Source: Paenibacillus sp. Root52 (lineage in GTDB: Bacteria; Bacillota; Bacilli; Paenibacillales; Paenibacillaceae). From it: DNA of 64,000 bases. Both the position numbers and the translations under genes were made by a program. The stretch covers positions 215,533 to 279,532 of the forward strand of contig NZ_LMFO01000033.1 in assembly GCF_001426865.1 (NCBI RefSeq), given 5' to 3'. Shown here piece after piece: positions 1-9,058 of this stretch (the first letter of the stretch is position 1; every line of letters begins with the position of its first letter). Below the pieces are notes generated by a model. That model ran no database searches and was not told the origin of the DNA. It was given only the letters and a program-made list of their open reading frames with translations.

Positions 1-352
1 AGACCATACCCTTGAGATGTCTCGTGCTTATCAGGAGGCGGGTGTAGATATGTTCCACATCAGCTCAGGTGGTGAAGGGCCTACAGGACAGAGAAAACCA
101 GGTAATTATCCTGGTTATCAGGTTCCTTTTGCACGCCGTTTCCGCGAGGAATTGAACGTTCCTGTCATTGCGGTAGGGTTGCTTGATGAGTATGCATTAG
201 CCGAAGCAGTTATCGGTAACGGAGATGCAGACTTGGTCGCTATAGGCAGAGGTATGCTTCGTGACCCGTATTGGGCAAACCATGCAGCACTGGCACTTGG
301 CATTACGAAGGACAAGGCTGGAATTGCGGAGCAATACTCTCGCGGGTACTGA
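1..352 (+). CDS. namA: NADPH dehydrogenase, OYE family (3'-terminal fragment)
   Basis: The gene runs in from upstream of the window; the open frame reaches the first bases and stops with TGA at 350-352, leaving about 116 C-terminal residues. They match the end of the FMN TIM barrel of YqjM/NamA-type old yellow enzymes: an HISSGG segment, then the phosphate-binding end of the barrel (PVIAVGLL, then DLVAIGRGMLRDPYW). Family members reduce alpha,beta-unsaturated carbonyls with NADPH and are linked to electrophile and oxidative stress. A SRPBCC gene follows after 22 bases, probably on the same transcript. The family call is firm; the exact substrate is not knowable here. Confidence 0.88.
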   Translation, partial: DHTLEMSRAYQEAGVDMFHISSGGEGPTGQRKPGNYPGYQVPFARRFREELNVPVIAVGLLDEYALAEAVIGNGDADLVAIGRGMLRDPYWANHAALALGITKDKAGIAEQYSRGY

Positions 353-374
353 GATTACTAAGGAGGAGACAGCA

Positions 375-791
375 ATGGGAACAGCAAGTGCATTGCCGGA
401 TATTCGGCAGCAGGTACTGCTTCATGCGCCGGTAAGCAAGGTATGGGAGATCGTATCCACAGCACAAGGTATGGGACGTTGGTTCATGCCTAGTGACCTG
501 GAAGCAACCGAGGGGCATGAATTCATACTGGAGGCTGGACCTTTTGGGCAATCCCCATGCAAGGTGATTGAAGTTAAGCCAGAGCATAAGCTTTCTTTTC
601 GTTGGGGAAAGGATTGGACGCTTACATTTGAACTAGAAGAGCAGCCTGAAGGAACTCAATTTACGATAATTCATAGTGGTTGGGATGCGGATCAATTGAC
701 CGAATTCGGACAAGCGCATGCCATCGTACGTGAGCGTATGGAGCAAGGCTGGGCCTTAATTGTACAGAAGCTTGCACAAGAGGTTCAATAA
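375..791 (+). CDS. SRPBCC (AHSA1/START-like) domain protein
   Basis: A 138-residue protein that is one SRPBCC helix-grip domain: an early VLLHAPVSKVWEIVS strand-helix, the RWFMPSD turn, the central strands around VIEVKPEHKLSFRW, and a C-terminal amphipathic helix. These domains bind hydrophobic ligands in a deep pocket; some are Hsp90 co-chaperone-like, most are uncharacterised. The start at 375 is chosen because a strong AAGGAGGAG lies at about 360-367; the frame is open upstream, but earlier starts fall inside namA. A hairpin terminator at 848-899 ends the unit. The ligand cannot be inferred. Confidence 0.85.
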   Translation: MGTASALPDIRQQVLLHAPVSKVWEIVSTAQGMGRWFMPSDLEATEGHEFILEAGPFGQSPCKVIEVKPEHKLSFRWGKDWTLTFELEEQPEGTQFTIIHSGWDADQLTEFGQAHAIVRERMEQGWALIVQKLAQEVQ

Positions 792-847
792 TTCACCATA
801 ATTCCTATGGAATTATAGCGAAATAACAGCACGAATATAGTCAGAAA

Positions 848-899
848 GCTGCAAATTCGAAGCGGGCAAGCATGCCGGTAGACGAATTTGCGGCTTTTT
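848..899 (+). terminator. Rho-independent terminator after the namA-SRPBCC unit
   Basis: A 12-bp stem (GCTGCAAATTCG at 848-859 with CGAATTTGCGGC at 883-894, one G-U pair) is followed by a run of T. Confidence 0.85.
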
Positions 900-950
900 G
901 TTTTGCAAAAATAGATGCGCCAACTATTTCCGTCAGCACGAGAAACGTGT

Positions 951-1147
951 AACATGGATTTATAGAGGTTCTTCAAAAAATCCGCTTTTGATTACGAAGG
1001 ATGCCTGGCGGCATTATCAGCATCGAATATGGAATTCAGCCGAAATGTCCGTTGCTCACGTAGTTTGCCTACGCTCCGCTACTCCATTTCTAGCTTCATC
1101 CCATCTTCTTGGTACTGAAAACCGTCCTTGTTGAACATGGATTTATA
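951..1147 (+). repeat. Dispersed MITE-like repeat, copy 1
   Basis: No gene is seen between 900 and 1199. Most of this gap is a non-coding repeat whose second copy lies at 63482-63695 in the same orientation. Conserved blocks include GATTACGAAGGATGCCTGG, GAATATGGAATTCAGC and CTACGCTCCGCTACTCCA. The two ends are imperfect inverted repeats of each other. The 14-mer AACATGGATTTATA occurs directly repeated at 951-964 and 1134-1147, exactly bracketing the copy, as a target-site duplication or terminal repeat would. No transposase is encoded, so any mobility would need a trans-acting enzyme. Confidence 0.7.
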
Positions 1148-1199
1148 ACGATCAAACGACAAATTTAGACGTTCTTCTCTAGAGACGGAAGGATTTAGG

Positions 1200-4100
1200 A
1201 TGAAAAAACACTGGATTATGCTCACGATCAGCTTTATATGCATTGTGATATTTCCGCTGGGTTGGGTAGCACATACCTTAATATCCGATCGCACCAATCC
1301 AACCGTCCAGGATGGATTCATAGATCTATCTCAATGGGACTTTGACCAAAAAGGTTCTGCAACGCTTGACGGTGATTGGGATTTCTATCCGAATCAATTG
1401 TTGACACCCGTTGATTTGGAAGCTGATCGATCTGGACGTAAGGAGTTATCGCCTCATTCACAGGTGAAGGTTCCCTCACAGTGGAATAAGACCCTTGGTC
1501 AAGCACATGGATTCGGTACATATCACGTACGCATTAAGATTAATCCTAATGTTATTAAGAACGATTATGGAATACGCTCTCAGAATATTCGCATGGCTCA
1601 TCGCATTTTTTTGGACGGCAAAGAAATTGGGGGTAAAGGTCTGCCTGGAATAAATCCAGATATCGATATCCAGCTCAATCTGCCTTTCACCGGCTTTACA
1701 TCGATTGATGGAGAGAGAGCAGATATTCTTATTCAAGTATCTAACTATAGCTACTCCTCCGGCGGGATTGTTGCCTCAATCTTATTCGGGGATGAACGCA
1801 GCATCCAGAATAGCCAGCAATGGAGCTGGCTTACCGATCTTATGGCTCTCTTCGGTTTTCTATTTCCTGCGGCATTCTTCTTGCTCTTATTCAGATTAAG
1901 GCAGAATGAGAGAGAACTCCGGTATCTTGGCTTGTTCAGTCTCGCCGGTGCGATGTATGCATTGACCCATGGAGAGAAATTATTAGGTACATTTCTACCC
2001 TTTCTTCCGAATAACGAGATCCTGCGGATTCAATTCCTTAGTGCAGCCCTTGCATATTATTTTCTGCTTCGGTATATCGATGTTATTGTTCCGGGCGCGG
2101 TGCATCAATGGTTTGTTCGACTAGGTGTCATATTGGTCATTCTTCAGTGTGTGATCGGGCTTGCGTTACCACCAGCCGTGTTCTCGCGTCTGACGCCGTA
2201 TATGTTACTTATTTCTCTCATTGTCATCCTATACTCGCTTAGAGCAATGGTATTTTGGTTGAAAAGGAGAGCTGATGATAGCCATTTTGCATTACTTAGC
2301 ATGATGAGCCTGATGATGGTTGTGGTGCTGCATACCGTGGGTGCCTTTACCACATGGGATACATCGTTTCTAGCATTGTATGAGCTCTTATTATTTATTT
2401 TCATACAGATGATTCTAACGGCCATTCGATTTGCGGAATCCTTTCGTGAGGTTGAGGCATTATCTGAGCGGTTGCTTGTTATTGATAGTCTCAAAGATGA
2501 ATTTATGGCTAATACCTCTCATGAGCTGCGCACGCCACTACACGGCATCATCAATATCGCCCAATCCATGCTGGAGGGTGCGGCAGGTGAGGTTACGAAG
2601 AAACAGGCCAAAAACCTGTCTATGATCACCTCTACAGGCAAACGCCTTTCCTTGTTAATTAACGATATTCTTGATTTTGCCAAACTCAAAAATAGTGAAA
2701 TTGAACTGAAGCGAGAAGCAGTCGATCTAGAATCCATCGCGCGCACAGTAGTGGAGGTATCCGACTTCACCTTTGGAGACAAACCGATCGTGTTGCTCCA
2801 GCAGTGGCCGCAGGCTATGCCGCTTGTGGAGGCGGATGAGGATCGTTTACGACAGATTCTGTACAATCTGCTGGGGAATGCATACAAGTATACTCATCAA
2901 GGTGAGATTCGCTTGTTTGCGACGGTTGAGGGTGAACAAGTGACCGTCTCCGTTGCAGATACGGGTGTAGGTATCGCTGAAGATAAGCTGGAGGATATTT
3001 TTCAATCCTATGAGCAGGGGAATGGGACAAGTGAAAATGTCATGGGGGGTACGGGGCTAGGGCTGAGTATCACACGTAAGCTTGTTGAATTAGGCGGAGG
3101 AACGATATGGGTTGAATCCGTTCCCGGCGAAGGCTCAGTATTCCATTTTACATTGCCTGTCGCACAGACTCACCTGCTTCGAGCAAGCTATAAACCCTCA
3201 GCCGCACAATATGTAGCTGCCACCCAGAGTGCTGAGAAGACCAATGGGCTCGTTGATGAGCTGGATGAGAACGATCATGTTTTTGAAGCCGATCACACGA
3301 TTCTGGTTGTGGATGATGATCCGGTTAATCGCCAGGTATTGATTAACTTGTTATCGACTCAGCGCTATCGCGTTATTGCTGCCGATAGCGGAGCCGCTGC
3401 TCTGAAGCTGCGAGAGAAACACCCTGGTATTGATCTTGTGGTAACGGATTGGATGATGCCTGGCATGTCAGGGATTGAACTGTCCCGTAGATTGAGGGAG
3501 CGTAGTTCATTGTCTGAGCTACCTATTCTGATGTTGACGGCGCGAGGCTTGCCTGAGGATATTAAGCTAGGTTTCCAAGCCGGAGCGAATGATTTCCTGA
3601 GTAAACCTGTAGATGCAGGCGAACTCCGCGCCCGGGTCAGAACGCTGATCGAGATGAAAGTGTCCGTACAAGGGGCAATTCGTACGGAGATGGCCTTCTT
3701 ACAAGCACAGATTAAGCCGCATTTTCTCTATAATGCACTCAATGTCATCATTGCCACATGTGCGGTTAATCCAGATAAAGCAACCGACTTGCTGATTGAG
3801 TTAAGTCAGTATCTGCGAGGGAGTTTCGACTTCCAGAATAGAGACCAGCTCGTTCCGCTGCACAAGGAGATGGAGCTTGTTGAATCCTATGTTCATTTGG
3901 AAAAGGCCCGATTCGAGGAAAGACTGGTTGTTCTCTACGACGTGGAGCCTGGCATTCATCTCTATATCCCTCCACTGAGTATCCAGCCTCTGGTGGAGAA
4001 TGCTATTCGCCATGGTGTAATGGAACGTGCGGCTGGAGGAACGGTATCTCTGAAGATTGCTAGGATAGGGACTCGTATCCTGGTACAGGTCGAAGATGAT

Positions 4101-4280
4101 GGTGTGGGCATATCGCCAGAGCGGCTAGCACAGGTTCAATCAGGAAGAACCGAAGGGCCAGGGGGCGTAGGCTTGAAAAATATTAATCGGCGCTTGACCT
4201 CACTGTATGGCACAGGTCTAGAGATTCAGAGTCATTTGGGAAAAGGGTCAATTATTCGGTTTTATATACCCTTAGAATAG
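1200..4280 (+). CDS. Hybrid sensor histidine kinase with two kinase modules (7TMR-DISM type)
   Basis: A 1026-residue membrane sensor. Order: membrane anchor at 7-27; extracellular beta-sandwich of the 7TMR-DISM kind to about 205; seven membrane spans about 214-410; HisKA with H-box histidine His441 in NTSHELRTPL; HATPase with N-box NLLGNAYKYT and G-box GGTGLGLS (about 540-665); receiver domain with phospho-acceptor Asp750 in TDWMMPG; then a LytS-type kinase module with His841 in QIKPHFLYNAL and a second ATPase ending near GGVGLKNINRRL. One polypeptide thus carries a HisKA kinase, a receiver and a LytS kinase. The start at 1200 follows GGAAGGA at 1187-1193. The BTAD regulator 144 bases downstream is the likely output partner. 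The signal is unknown; extracellular carbohydrate or peptide is only a guess. Confidence 0.9.
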   Translation: MKKHWIMLTISFICIVIFPLGWVAHTLISDRTNPTVQDGFIDLSQWDFDQKGSATLDGDWDFYPNQLLTPVDLEADRSGRKELSPHSQVKVPSQWNKTLGQAHGFGTYHVRIKINPNVIKNDYGIRSQNIRMAHRIFLDGKEIGGKGLPGINPDIDIQLNLPFTGFTSIDGERADILIQVSNYSYSSGGIVASILFGDERSIQNSQQWSWLTDLMALFGFLFPAAFFLLLFRLRQNERELRYLGLFSLAGAMYALTHGEKLLGTFLPFLPNNEILRIQFLSAALAYYFLLRYIDVIVPGAVHQWFVRLGVILVILQCVIGLALPPAVFSRLTPYMLLISLIVILYSLRAMVFWLKRRADDSHFALLSMMSLMMVVVLHTVGAFTTWDTSFLALYELLLFIFIQMILTAIRFAESFREVEALSERLLVIDSLKDEFMANTSHELRTPLHGIINIAQSMLEGAAGEVTKKQAKNLSMITSTGKRLSLLINDILDFAKLKNSEIELKREAVDLESIARTVVEVSDFTFGDKPIVLLQQWPQAMPLVEADEDRLRQILYNLLGNAYKYTHQGEIRLFATVEGEQVTVSVADTGVGIAEDKLEDIFQSYEQGNGTSENVMGGTGLGLSITRKLVELGGGTIWVESVPGEGSVFHFTLPVAQTHLLRASYKPSAAQYVAATQSAEKTNGLVDELDENDHVFEADHTILVVDDDPVNRQVLINLLSTQRYRVIAADSGAAALKLREKHPGIDLVVTDWMMPGMSGIELSRRLRERSSLSELPILMLTARGLPEDIKLGFQAGANDFLSKPVDAGELRARVRTLIEMKVSVQGAIRTEMAFLQAQIKPHFLYNALNVIIATCAVNPDKATDLLIELSQYLRGSFDFQNRDQLVPLHKEMELVESYVHLEKARFEERLVVLYDVEPGIHLYIPPLSIQPLVENAIRHGVMERAAGGTVSLKIARIGTRILVQVEDDGVGISPERLAQVQSGRTEGPGGVGLKNINRRLTSLYGTGLEIQSHLGKGSIIRFYIPLE

Positions 4281-4424
4281 TTAATTAATATAAAATAATA
4301 ACTATATATTGGACTTTATATATACATGTACACCAAACCAGTGTTTGGAAGGTTGTTCGGTATTAAAATGTTCCGTGTAAGTCGTCTTTAGTCCATTGTA
4401 TATAGTTAGGAGGTTAGAGGAACG

Positions 4425-5588
4425 GTGAGAGCGATTGTAATCGATGACGAGAAACCCGCGCAGCTACATTTGGAGCGCCTGTTATTGTCGGACGGACGGA
4501 TTACACCTGTGCAATGTTTTTCGACAGCTCGTGAAGGTATTGATTTTCTGGCTAAGAATCGTGTAGATGTCGTATTTCTGGACATCGGAATGCCTGAGAT
4601 GAATGGATTGGAAGCGGCTGAATATATACAGCAATTGGAGTATCAGGTTCAGATTATATTTGTAACGGCATATTCTGACCATGCAGTAGAGGCATTTGAA
4701 TTACATGCCCTGGATTACGTCTTGAAGCCGTTAAGTTCTGCCAGATTAGCGAAGACAGTAGACCGAATTATGAATTTTGGTGCGGCTCATTCCCAGATTG
4801 CCGTCGCGGCCGAGATTGTAGAGCCTGATGCTAAGGATACACAGGCTCACACAGATGTTCCTGGGTTACTCACCTTTAAGCATCTGGATATTTACAGAAG
4901 CCTAGCGCCTGAAGCGAAGAAGCATAAGTGGCGTACGACGAAGTCGCAGGAGCTGTTTGCTTTTCTGTTTCATCATCGGGGTGAGTGGGTAAGTAAAGAG
5001 GTCATACTGGACAAGTTATGGGCGGACGTCTCTCAAGAGAAGGGTCTGACTCATCTACATACATCGGTGTATCAGATTCGCAAGCTTCTGAAGGAATGGC
5101 ATATGACGGGCAAATTAGAATACAATATGAACCGCTATCGTCTTCTTGCGGGTAATCTCGTAAGTGACATAGAACAGTTCGAACAGGGAACAAGCTATAG
5201 TGAAGTCACCGAAGAGAATGTGGAGCAATTACGTGAATTCGCCGCACTCTATCGAGGAGACTATCTTGAAGAGCATGATTACCAGTGGTCTCAAGCCAAA
5301 GCGCGTGAGCTTAAACGGAAATATATGCAGCTCGTAATGGATATTGCCAAGTGGAATATGCATCATGGACGGGGTAAAGAAGCGATTGAGCAGTTAATTC
5401 AACTACAAGAACATGAGCCATATGCCGAGGAAATCTGCCGCCTTATGATGGAGGTATATGCATCTATGGACGATCAACAAGCCATACTCAAATTGTATAC
5501 CTCGTTCACACTTACGATATATGAGGATCTTGGTCACCAACCTGAGTTGGAGACGAGTCAACTTTATCATAAGCTGACAGCGAAGTAG
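4425..5588 (+). CDS. Response regulator with winged-helix and BTAD domains
   Basis: A 387-residue cytoplasmic regulator. Residues 1-120 are a CheY-like receiver with acidic pair DD near residue 7, phospho-acceptor Asp53 in VVFLDIGMPEM, and the KP motif near 100. Residues about 150-235 form an OmpR/SARP-like winged helix, and 240-385 a BTAD helical-repeat domain as in SARP activators. A GTG start at 4425 is supported by AGGAGGT at 4408-4414. Its position right after the hybrid kinase makes the pair a probable two-component system. It most likely activates transcription; target genes are not evident from this window. Confidence 0.88.
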   Translation: MRAIVIDDEKPAQLHLERLLLSDGRITPVQCFSTAREGIDFLAKNRVDVVFLDIGMPEMNGLEAAEYIQQLEYQVQIIFVTAYSDHAVEAFELHALDYVLKPLSSARLAKTVDRIMNFGAAHSQIAVAAEIVEPDAKDTQAHTDVPGLLTFKHLDIYRSLAPEAKKHKWRTTKSQELFAFLFHHRGEWVSKEVILDKLWADVSQEKGLTHLHTSVYQIRKLLKEWHMTGKLEYNMNRYRLLAGNLVSDIEQFEQGTSYSEVTEENVEQLREFAALYRGDYLEEHDYQWSQAKARELKRKYMQLVMDIAKWNMHHGRGKEAIEQLIQLQEHEPYAEEICRLMMEVYASMDDQQAILKLYTSFTLTIYEDLGHQPELETSQLYHKLTAK

Positions 5589-5612
5589 TGTAGGCACAGC
5601 AGGAGGATATCA

Positions 5613-6959
5613 ATGAAATTGTTCATACATCGTAAAGATCTGCGAACAGATGACCTGGTGGGATTCGATTATTTGCGAGATCAGGGAGTAGAGAGTCTGC
5701 ACGTGTTTATCTATGACCCATTTTTGCTGCGTCAGGGCCGTGATGAGGAGCACAGTGGTGTGAATTTTCTACAACATGCAGCGGAGCTTGGCAATCAGTA
5801 CCATGAAGCAGGACAGCATCTACATGTTGCATACGGTAAGCCAGCTGATGTCGTGGAATACATCTTAGAGCAGATGGAAGGCCGCATTGATGAGGTTGTT
5901 GCCCACCGGGATATGACCCCTTACGCGATGGAGCGAGATCGTAGTATACGCAAAGTTACGGAAGAGCGGAAGGTCATGTTTACCCTTCTAACAGATCATC
6001 TATTGATGGATCTTGCGGGTTTTGCGGCGTTTACAGGTAAGTCTGAGCCTTACAAGGTGTTTGCGGCATTCCATCGGCGCTGGGTCGAGTTCATGAATGA
6101 GCATCCGAACCCACCCTCAGCAACCACTGTTGCAGACCTGAAGGTAAGTGAGCGCAAGATTGAATTTCCTGAATCCATGTCTGTGCCTGAGCATCTGTTA
6201 ACAGACACTATGGTGGAAGATCCATTCCCATTGATGAACGATTTCTTGGCAGAGCGAGTAGTGGACTATGGAGATCATCGGGATGAGTATGAGGCATATG
6301 AGCCCAGTCATCTAAGCTCCTATGTGGCTGTTGGTGCGATATCGATCCGTAAGATGTATGATGCTGCCAATCGAGCAGAGCATTCGTATGAATGGATTAG
6401 ACAGTTATGCTTCCGAGACTTCTATTTGTATCGTGCGGTGTATGAGAGTCACTATTTTACGTATGAGAAGGTATATGATCTCTCGGCATTACACGATGAG
6501 CATTTTGAGAAATGGTGTAAGGCGGAGACAGGCATACCGATTATCGATGCAGCCATGACAGAACTGAATGAGACTGGGCGTATGCCGAACAGGCTTCGTA
6601 TTCTGACAGCGATGTTTCTGACCAAAAATCTGCAGTGTCCCTTTACGTTAGGCGAAGCCTATTTCAGACGTAAGCTGCGAGATTATGACAATATCCAGAA
6701 TCGGGGCAATTGGTTGTGGTGTGCTTCGCTGGGCGAGAATGCCGCTCCCTATTTCAGGGTGAATAATCCAGTAACACAGTCCGAGAAGTATGACCCTCAA
6801 GGGGATTATATTCGCAAATGGCTGCCTGATCTGAAGGATTGGCACAATAAAGATATCCATCAGCCGCGAGAACATGCCATTGTCGATCTGAAAGCTTCGC
6901 GTCAGGCTGCCATTGAGGTTTATAAAATGATTCTAGCTAGTCGCCCGAAAGATAATTAA
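5613..6959 (+). CDS. phr: Deoxyribodipyrimidine photolyase
   Basis: A 448-residue photolyase/cryptochrome-family protein, which uses FAD and blue light to split cyclobutane pyrimidine dimers. The N-terminal Rossmann-like antenna domain begins LFIHRKDLRTDD. The C-terminal FAD domain contains RFRDFYLYRAVY-like helices (CFRDFYLYR), GRMPNRLRILTAMFL, GNWLWCASLG, and YFRVNNPVTQSEKYDP, all typical of class I CPD photolyases. Length is close to the family norm. An AGGAGGA lies just before the ATG. It follows the BTAD regulator by 24 bases and may be co-transcribed; a terminator is found at 7046-7079. CPD specificity rather than 6-4 is inferred. Confidence 0.92.
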   Translation: MKLFIHRKDLRTDDLVGFDYLRDQGVESLHVFIYDPFLLRQGRDEEHSGVNFLQHAAELGNQYHEAGQHLHVAYGKPADVVEYILEQMEGRIDEVVAHRDMTPYAMERDRSIRKVTEERKVMFTLLTDHLLMDLAGFAAFTGKSEPYKVFAAFHRRWVEFMNEHPNPPSATTVADLKVSERKIEFPESMSVPEHLLTDTMVEDPFPLMNDFLAERVVDYGDHRDEYEAYEPSHLSSYVAVGAISIRKMYDAANRAEHSYEWIRQLCFRDFYLYRAVYESHYFTYEKVYDLSALHDEHFEKWCKAETGIPIIDAAMTELNETGRMPNRLRILTAMFLTKNLQCPFTLGEAYFRRKLRDYDNIQNRGNWLWCASLGENAAPYFRVNNPVTQSEKYDPQGDYIRKWLPDLKDWHNKDIHQPREHAIVDLKASRQAAIEVYKMILASRPKDN

Positions 6960-7045
6960 GTTTTATCTAAGGATGTTTGAGGGAAGTACTCTTCCGCAAA
7001 AGCATGGTAAGACAAGTGGTATATAGGAATATATAGACTTAACCT

Positions 7046-7079
7046 CCGTAATGATCTCTTGAGATCTTACGGTTTTTTT
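7046..7079 (+). terminator. Rho-independent terminator after photolyase
   Basis: The stem CCGTAA-GATCTC / GAGATC-TTACGG (7046-7072) is followed by seven T. Confidence 0.88.
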
Positions 7080-7134
7080 GTCTTCTGGGGTGAAGGATGA
7101 ATGGATTTTGCTAGTCTCCTGACGAGCACATAGT

Positions 7135-7278
7135 ATGTTTGAATGGGTGCATAAAGAGGCAAGTGTTGTGGTGGGTATGAAGTGGGAAGGGACTTTTGCC
7201 GAGGCGGGAGCCGGCGGCATTCGTGTGGATGAGTCTGATCTTGAGCTTACCATTTTCATCCCGGTCATCCATAAATAA
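7135..7278 (+). pseudogene. Internally deleted remnant of a GyrI-like/effector-binding domain gene
   Basis: A 47-codon frame between two terminators. Its first part, HKEASVVVGMKWEGTFAEAG, resembles the N-terminal strand of GyrI-like/AraC effector-binding proteins; its end, DLELTIFIPVIHK, resembles their last strand. Roughly the middle hundred residues expected of the family are missing, and there is no clear ribosome binding site at the ATG. This is read as a deletion relic; a real small peptide is possible but unlikely. Family assignment rests on motif memory, not on a search. Confidence 0.45.
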
Positions 7279-7301
7279 TAATACATATACTATCTGACCC
7301 T

Positions 7302-7328
7302 AAAGACCGCACTGTGGCGGTCTTTTTG
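7302..7328 (+). terminator. Terminator of the lost effector-domain gene
   Basis: AAAGACCGC / GCGGTCTTT hairpin followed by T residues. It directly follows the gene remnant and probably served it. Confidence 0.8.
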
Positions 7329-7494
7329 CTATGGATGGACATGAAAAACATGTGAAATCTGCTTGAAAATTTAGAAAATGTTAAGAAAATGGACTACCCA
7401 TATTAAGTTTTATGCTTTTTAATAGAGAGAGTGTATTTATTGTATTAAGTCATATCTAACATATCGACGAACAAATGAAGGAGAAACGCTAAAC

Positions 7495-8667
7495 ATGAGT
7501 GAGACAATCAAAAGAGAGCGGATTCCAGAGCTGAATCTGGTACGTGCCATGGCTATTATCGGCGTGCTAAGTGTGCACTCCACTTCATACGCTACCGTAG
7601 ACATGACCGGCTCAGGATACTACTGGCTGTATAATTTTATTAATATTTTTATGAAATATGGTACGCCGACCTTTATCTTTATGAGTAGCTTTGTGCTGTT
7701 CTACAACTATTATTCTCGTCCGCTAGACAAGAAGTTAGTAAGTAATTTTTACAAGAAAAGATTCGTGTATATTTTACTGCCTTATTTCCTGTTTTCTTTG
7801 ATGTATTTTGTATTGCTGCATTACATCCATTATCAGGGTCGCCCATTTGGAGAGTCAGCCCTTAGCTTCATCACCAAGCTCTTCACGGGTAAGGCATACA
7901 CGCATCTGTACTTTGTCTTTATCAATATGCAATTCTATCTGTTATTTCCGTTTGTGCTCTGGTTGCTCAAGAAGTATCCTTCGGTTGTGAAGTGGTCCGT
8001 GCTGATTGGATTACTTATTCAGTGGGCTTTCATCGTGAGTAATAAGTATGGATTCCAAGTTCCTAACAAAGGTAGCTGGGCGTTCTCTTACTTCTCGTAC
8101 TTTATGCTAGGTGCCTTCATCGGCGTGTACTTCCCTAAGATCAAACAGTGGTTTGTCATTAGCCGTGCCAATGCAACCAAAGGGCGAGTAGTTTCATGGG
8201 TACTGCTCTGGGCTGTATGGATCGGTGCCGGTCTTGGGCATGTGTACATTTATTATCTACTGCGCCTGAAGATCGCAACCTATAACACACTATGGTACGA
8301 ATTCTTCTGGAATCTGCATACCTTCGCTTGTGCACTGGTTCTGATCCAGATCTCTTATCTGCTCTATCGCAAAGGGCCAGCATTAATCGTTAAGCCACTT
8401 AATCGACTGGGTGCGCTGTCCTTCGGCATTTATCTGATTCATCCGTTCTTCTTGCTCGTTTATCGGAATTTCCCTCCACACACGGGTACGTCTTGGCTGC
8501 TTCACCTCTGGTATGCTGGAGGGTTCGGGGTTGCCTTGATCGCATCGTGGATTGTCGTAGGTTTGACAGCGAGATTCATTCCATTCGCATGGGTCTTCTT
8601 CGGTAATCTGCCGAAGCCTAAACCACGCCTCGTGCCACAGCAAAAGTCAGGACAACTGGATGCGTAA
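7495..8667 (+). CDS. Acyltransferase 3 family integral membrane protein
   Basis: A 390-residue polytopic membrane protein with about ten hydrophobic spans. The opening ELNLVRAMAIIGVLSVHSTSYA has the Arg and His signature of acyltransferase-3 (OafA/WecH/IcaC) proteins, which transfer acyl groups, often acetyl, onto cell-surface glycans. Near the C-terminus GIYLIHPFFLLVYR is the second family hallmark. An AAGGAG lies about 12 bases before the ATG. It is flanked by terminators on both sides, so it is a single-gene unit. The glycan target is unknown. Confidence 0.85.
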   Translation: MSETIKRERIPELNLVRAMAIIGVLSVHSTSYATVDMTGSGYYWLYNFINIFMKYGTPTFIFMSSFVLFYNYYSRPLDKKLVSNFYKKRFVYILLPYFLFSLMYFVLLHYIHYQGRPFGESALSFITKLFTGKAYTHLYFVFINMQFYLLFPFVLWLLKKYPSVVKWSVLIGLLIQWAFIVSNKYGFQVPNKGSWAFSYFSYFMLGAFIGVYFPKIKQWFVISRANATKGRVVSWVLLWAVWIGAGLGHVYIYYLLRLKIATYNTLWYEFFWNLHTFACALVLIQISYLLYRKGPALIVKPLNRLGALSFGIYLIHPFFLLVYRNFPPHTGTSWLLHLWYAGGFGVALIASWIVVGLTARFIPFAWVFFGNLPKPKPRLVPQQKSGQLDA

Positions 8668-8697
8668 TTATATTTATTTTCCATAATAGGAATATAG

Positions 8698-8743
8698 AGC
8701 CGTTTCTTGGTCGACCTTAGGGTTGAGCGGGAAACGGCTTTTT
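8698..8743 (+). terminator. Terminator after acyltransferase gene
   Basis: AGCCGTTTC (8698-8706) pairs with GAAACGGCT (8731-8739), followed by five T. Confidence 0.85.
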
Positions 8744-8765
8744 CGTATGTCATAAGATATAAATT

Positions 8766-8930
8766 AACTAAACGTTTACACGAGAACGGAGAGGACAGAA
8801 ATAACCTGAAGAAGCGGAGCGTTCGCCTTTATCCCCGGATTTTCCCTTTGGAAAAAGGAATCAGAAAAATCTGGGGATAACAGCGATCGGAAGGTTGTTC
8901 TGGCATCGCAGTGGCCAGTGTAAATACTCT
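8766..8930. repeat. Foldback (long imperfect palindrome) intergenic element
   Basis: The gene-free stretch 8744-9058 is mostly this element. Nested inverted segments pair across it: TTATCCCCGGATTTT near 8829 with AAAAATCTGGGGATAA at 8865-8880, AACCTGAAG near 8803 with the complementary GGAAGGTT at 8889-8896, and GTTTACAC at 8774-8781 with AGTGTAAAT at 8917-8925. The whole could fold into one long hairpin. I recall near-identical intergenic sequences in other Paenibacillus genomes, but could not check. It encodes no protein. Confidence 0.6.
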
Positions 8931-8965
8931 TTCGTTGTGGTTATATAGATTGCCCTGAAGCATGG

Positions 8966-8979
8966 GGAACGAATGTTTC
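8966..8979 (+). promoter_or_regulatory. Possible LexA/DinR (SOS) box
   Basis: GGAACGAATGTTTC fits the Bacillus DinR consensus CGAACRNRYGTTYC at 13 of 14 positions. It lies about 80 bases before the CXXC microprotein and HNH genes. One site with one mismatch is suggestive only. Confidence 0.4.
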
Positions 8980-9058
8980 TTTTTCGCGTACGAAGGGTAA
9001 TGAGACATCGGAACACGATTACAAATTCTTTTTGATGAACAGGAACAAGGTGAGATAA

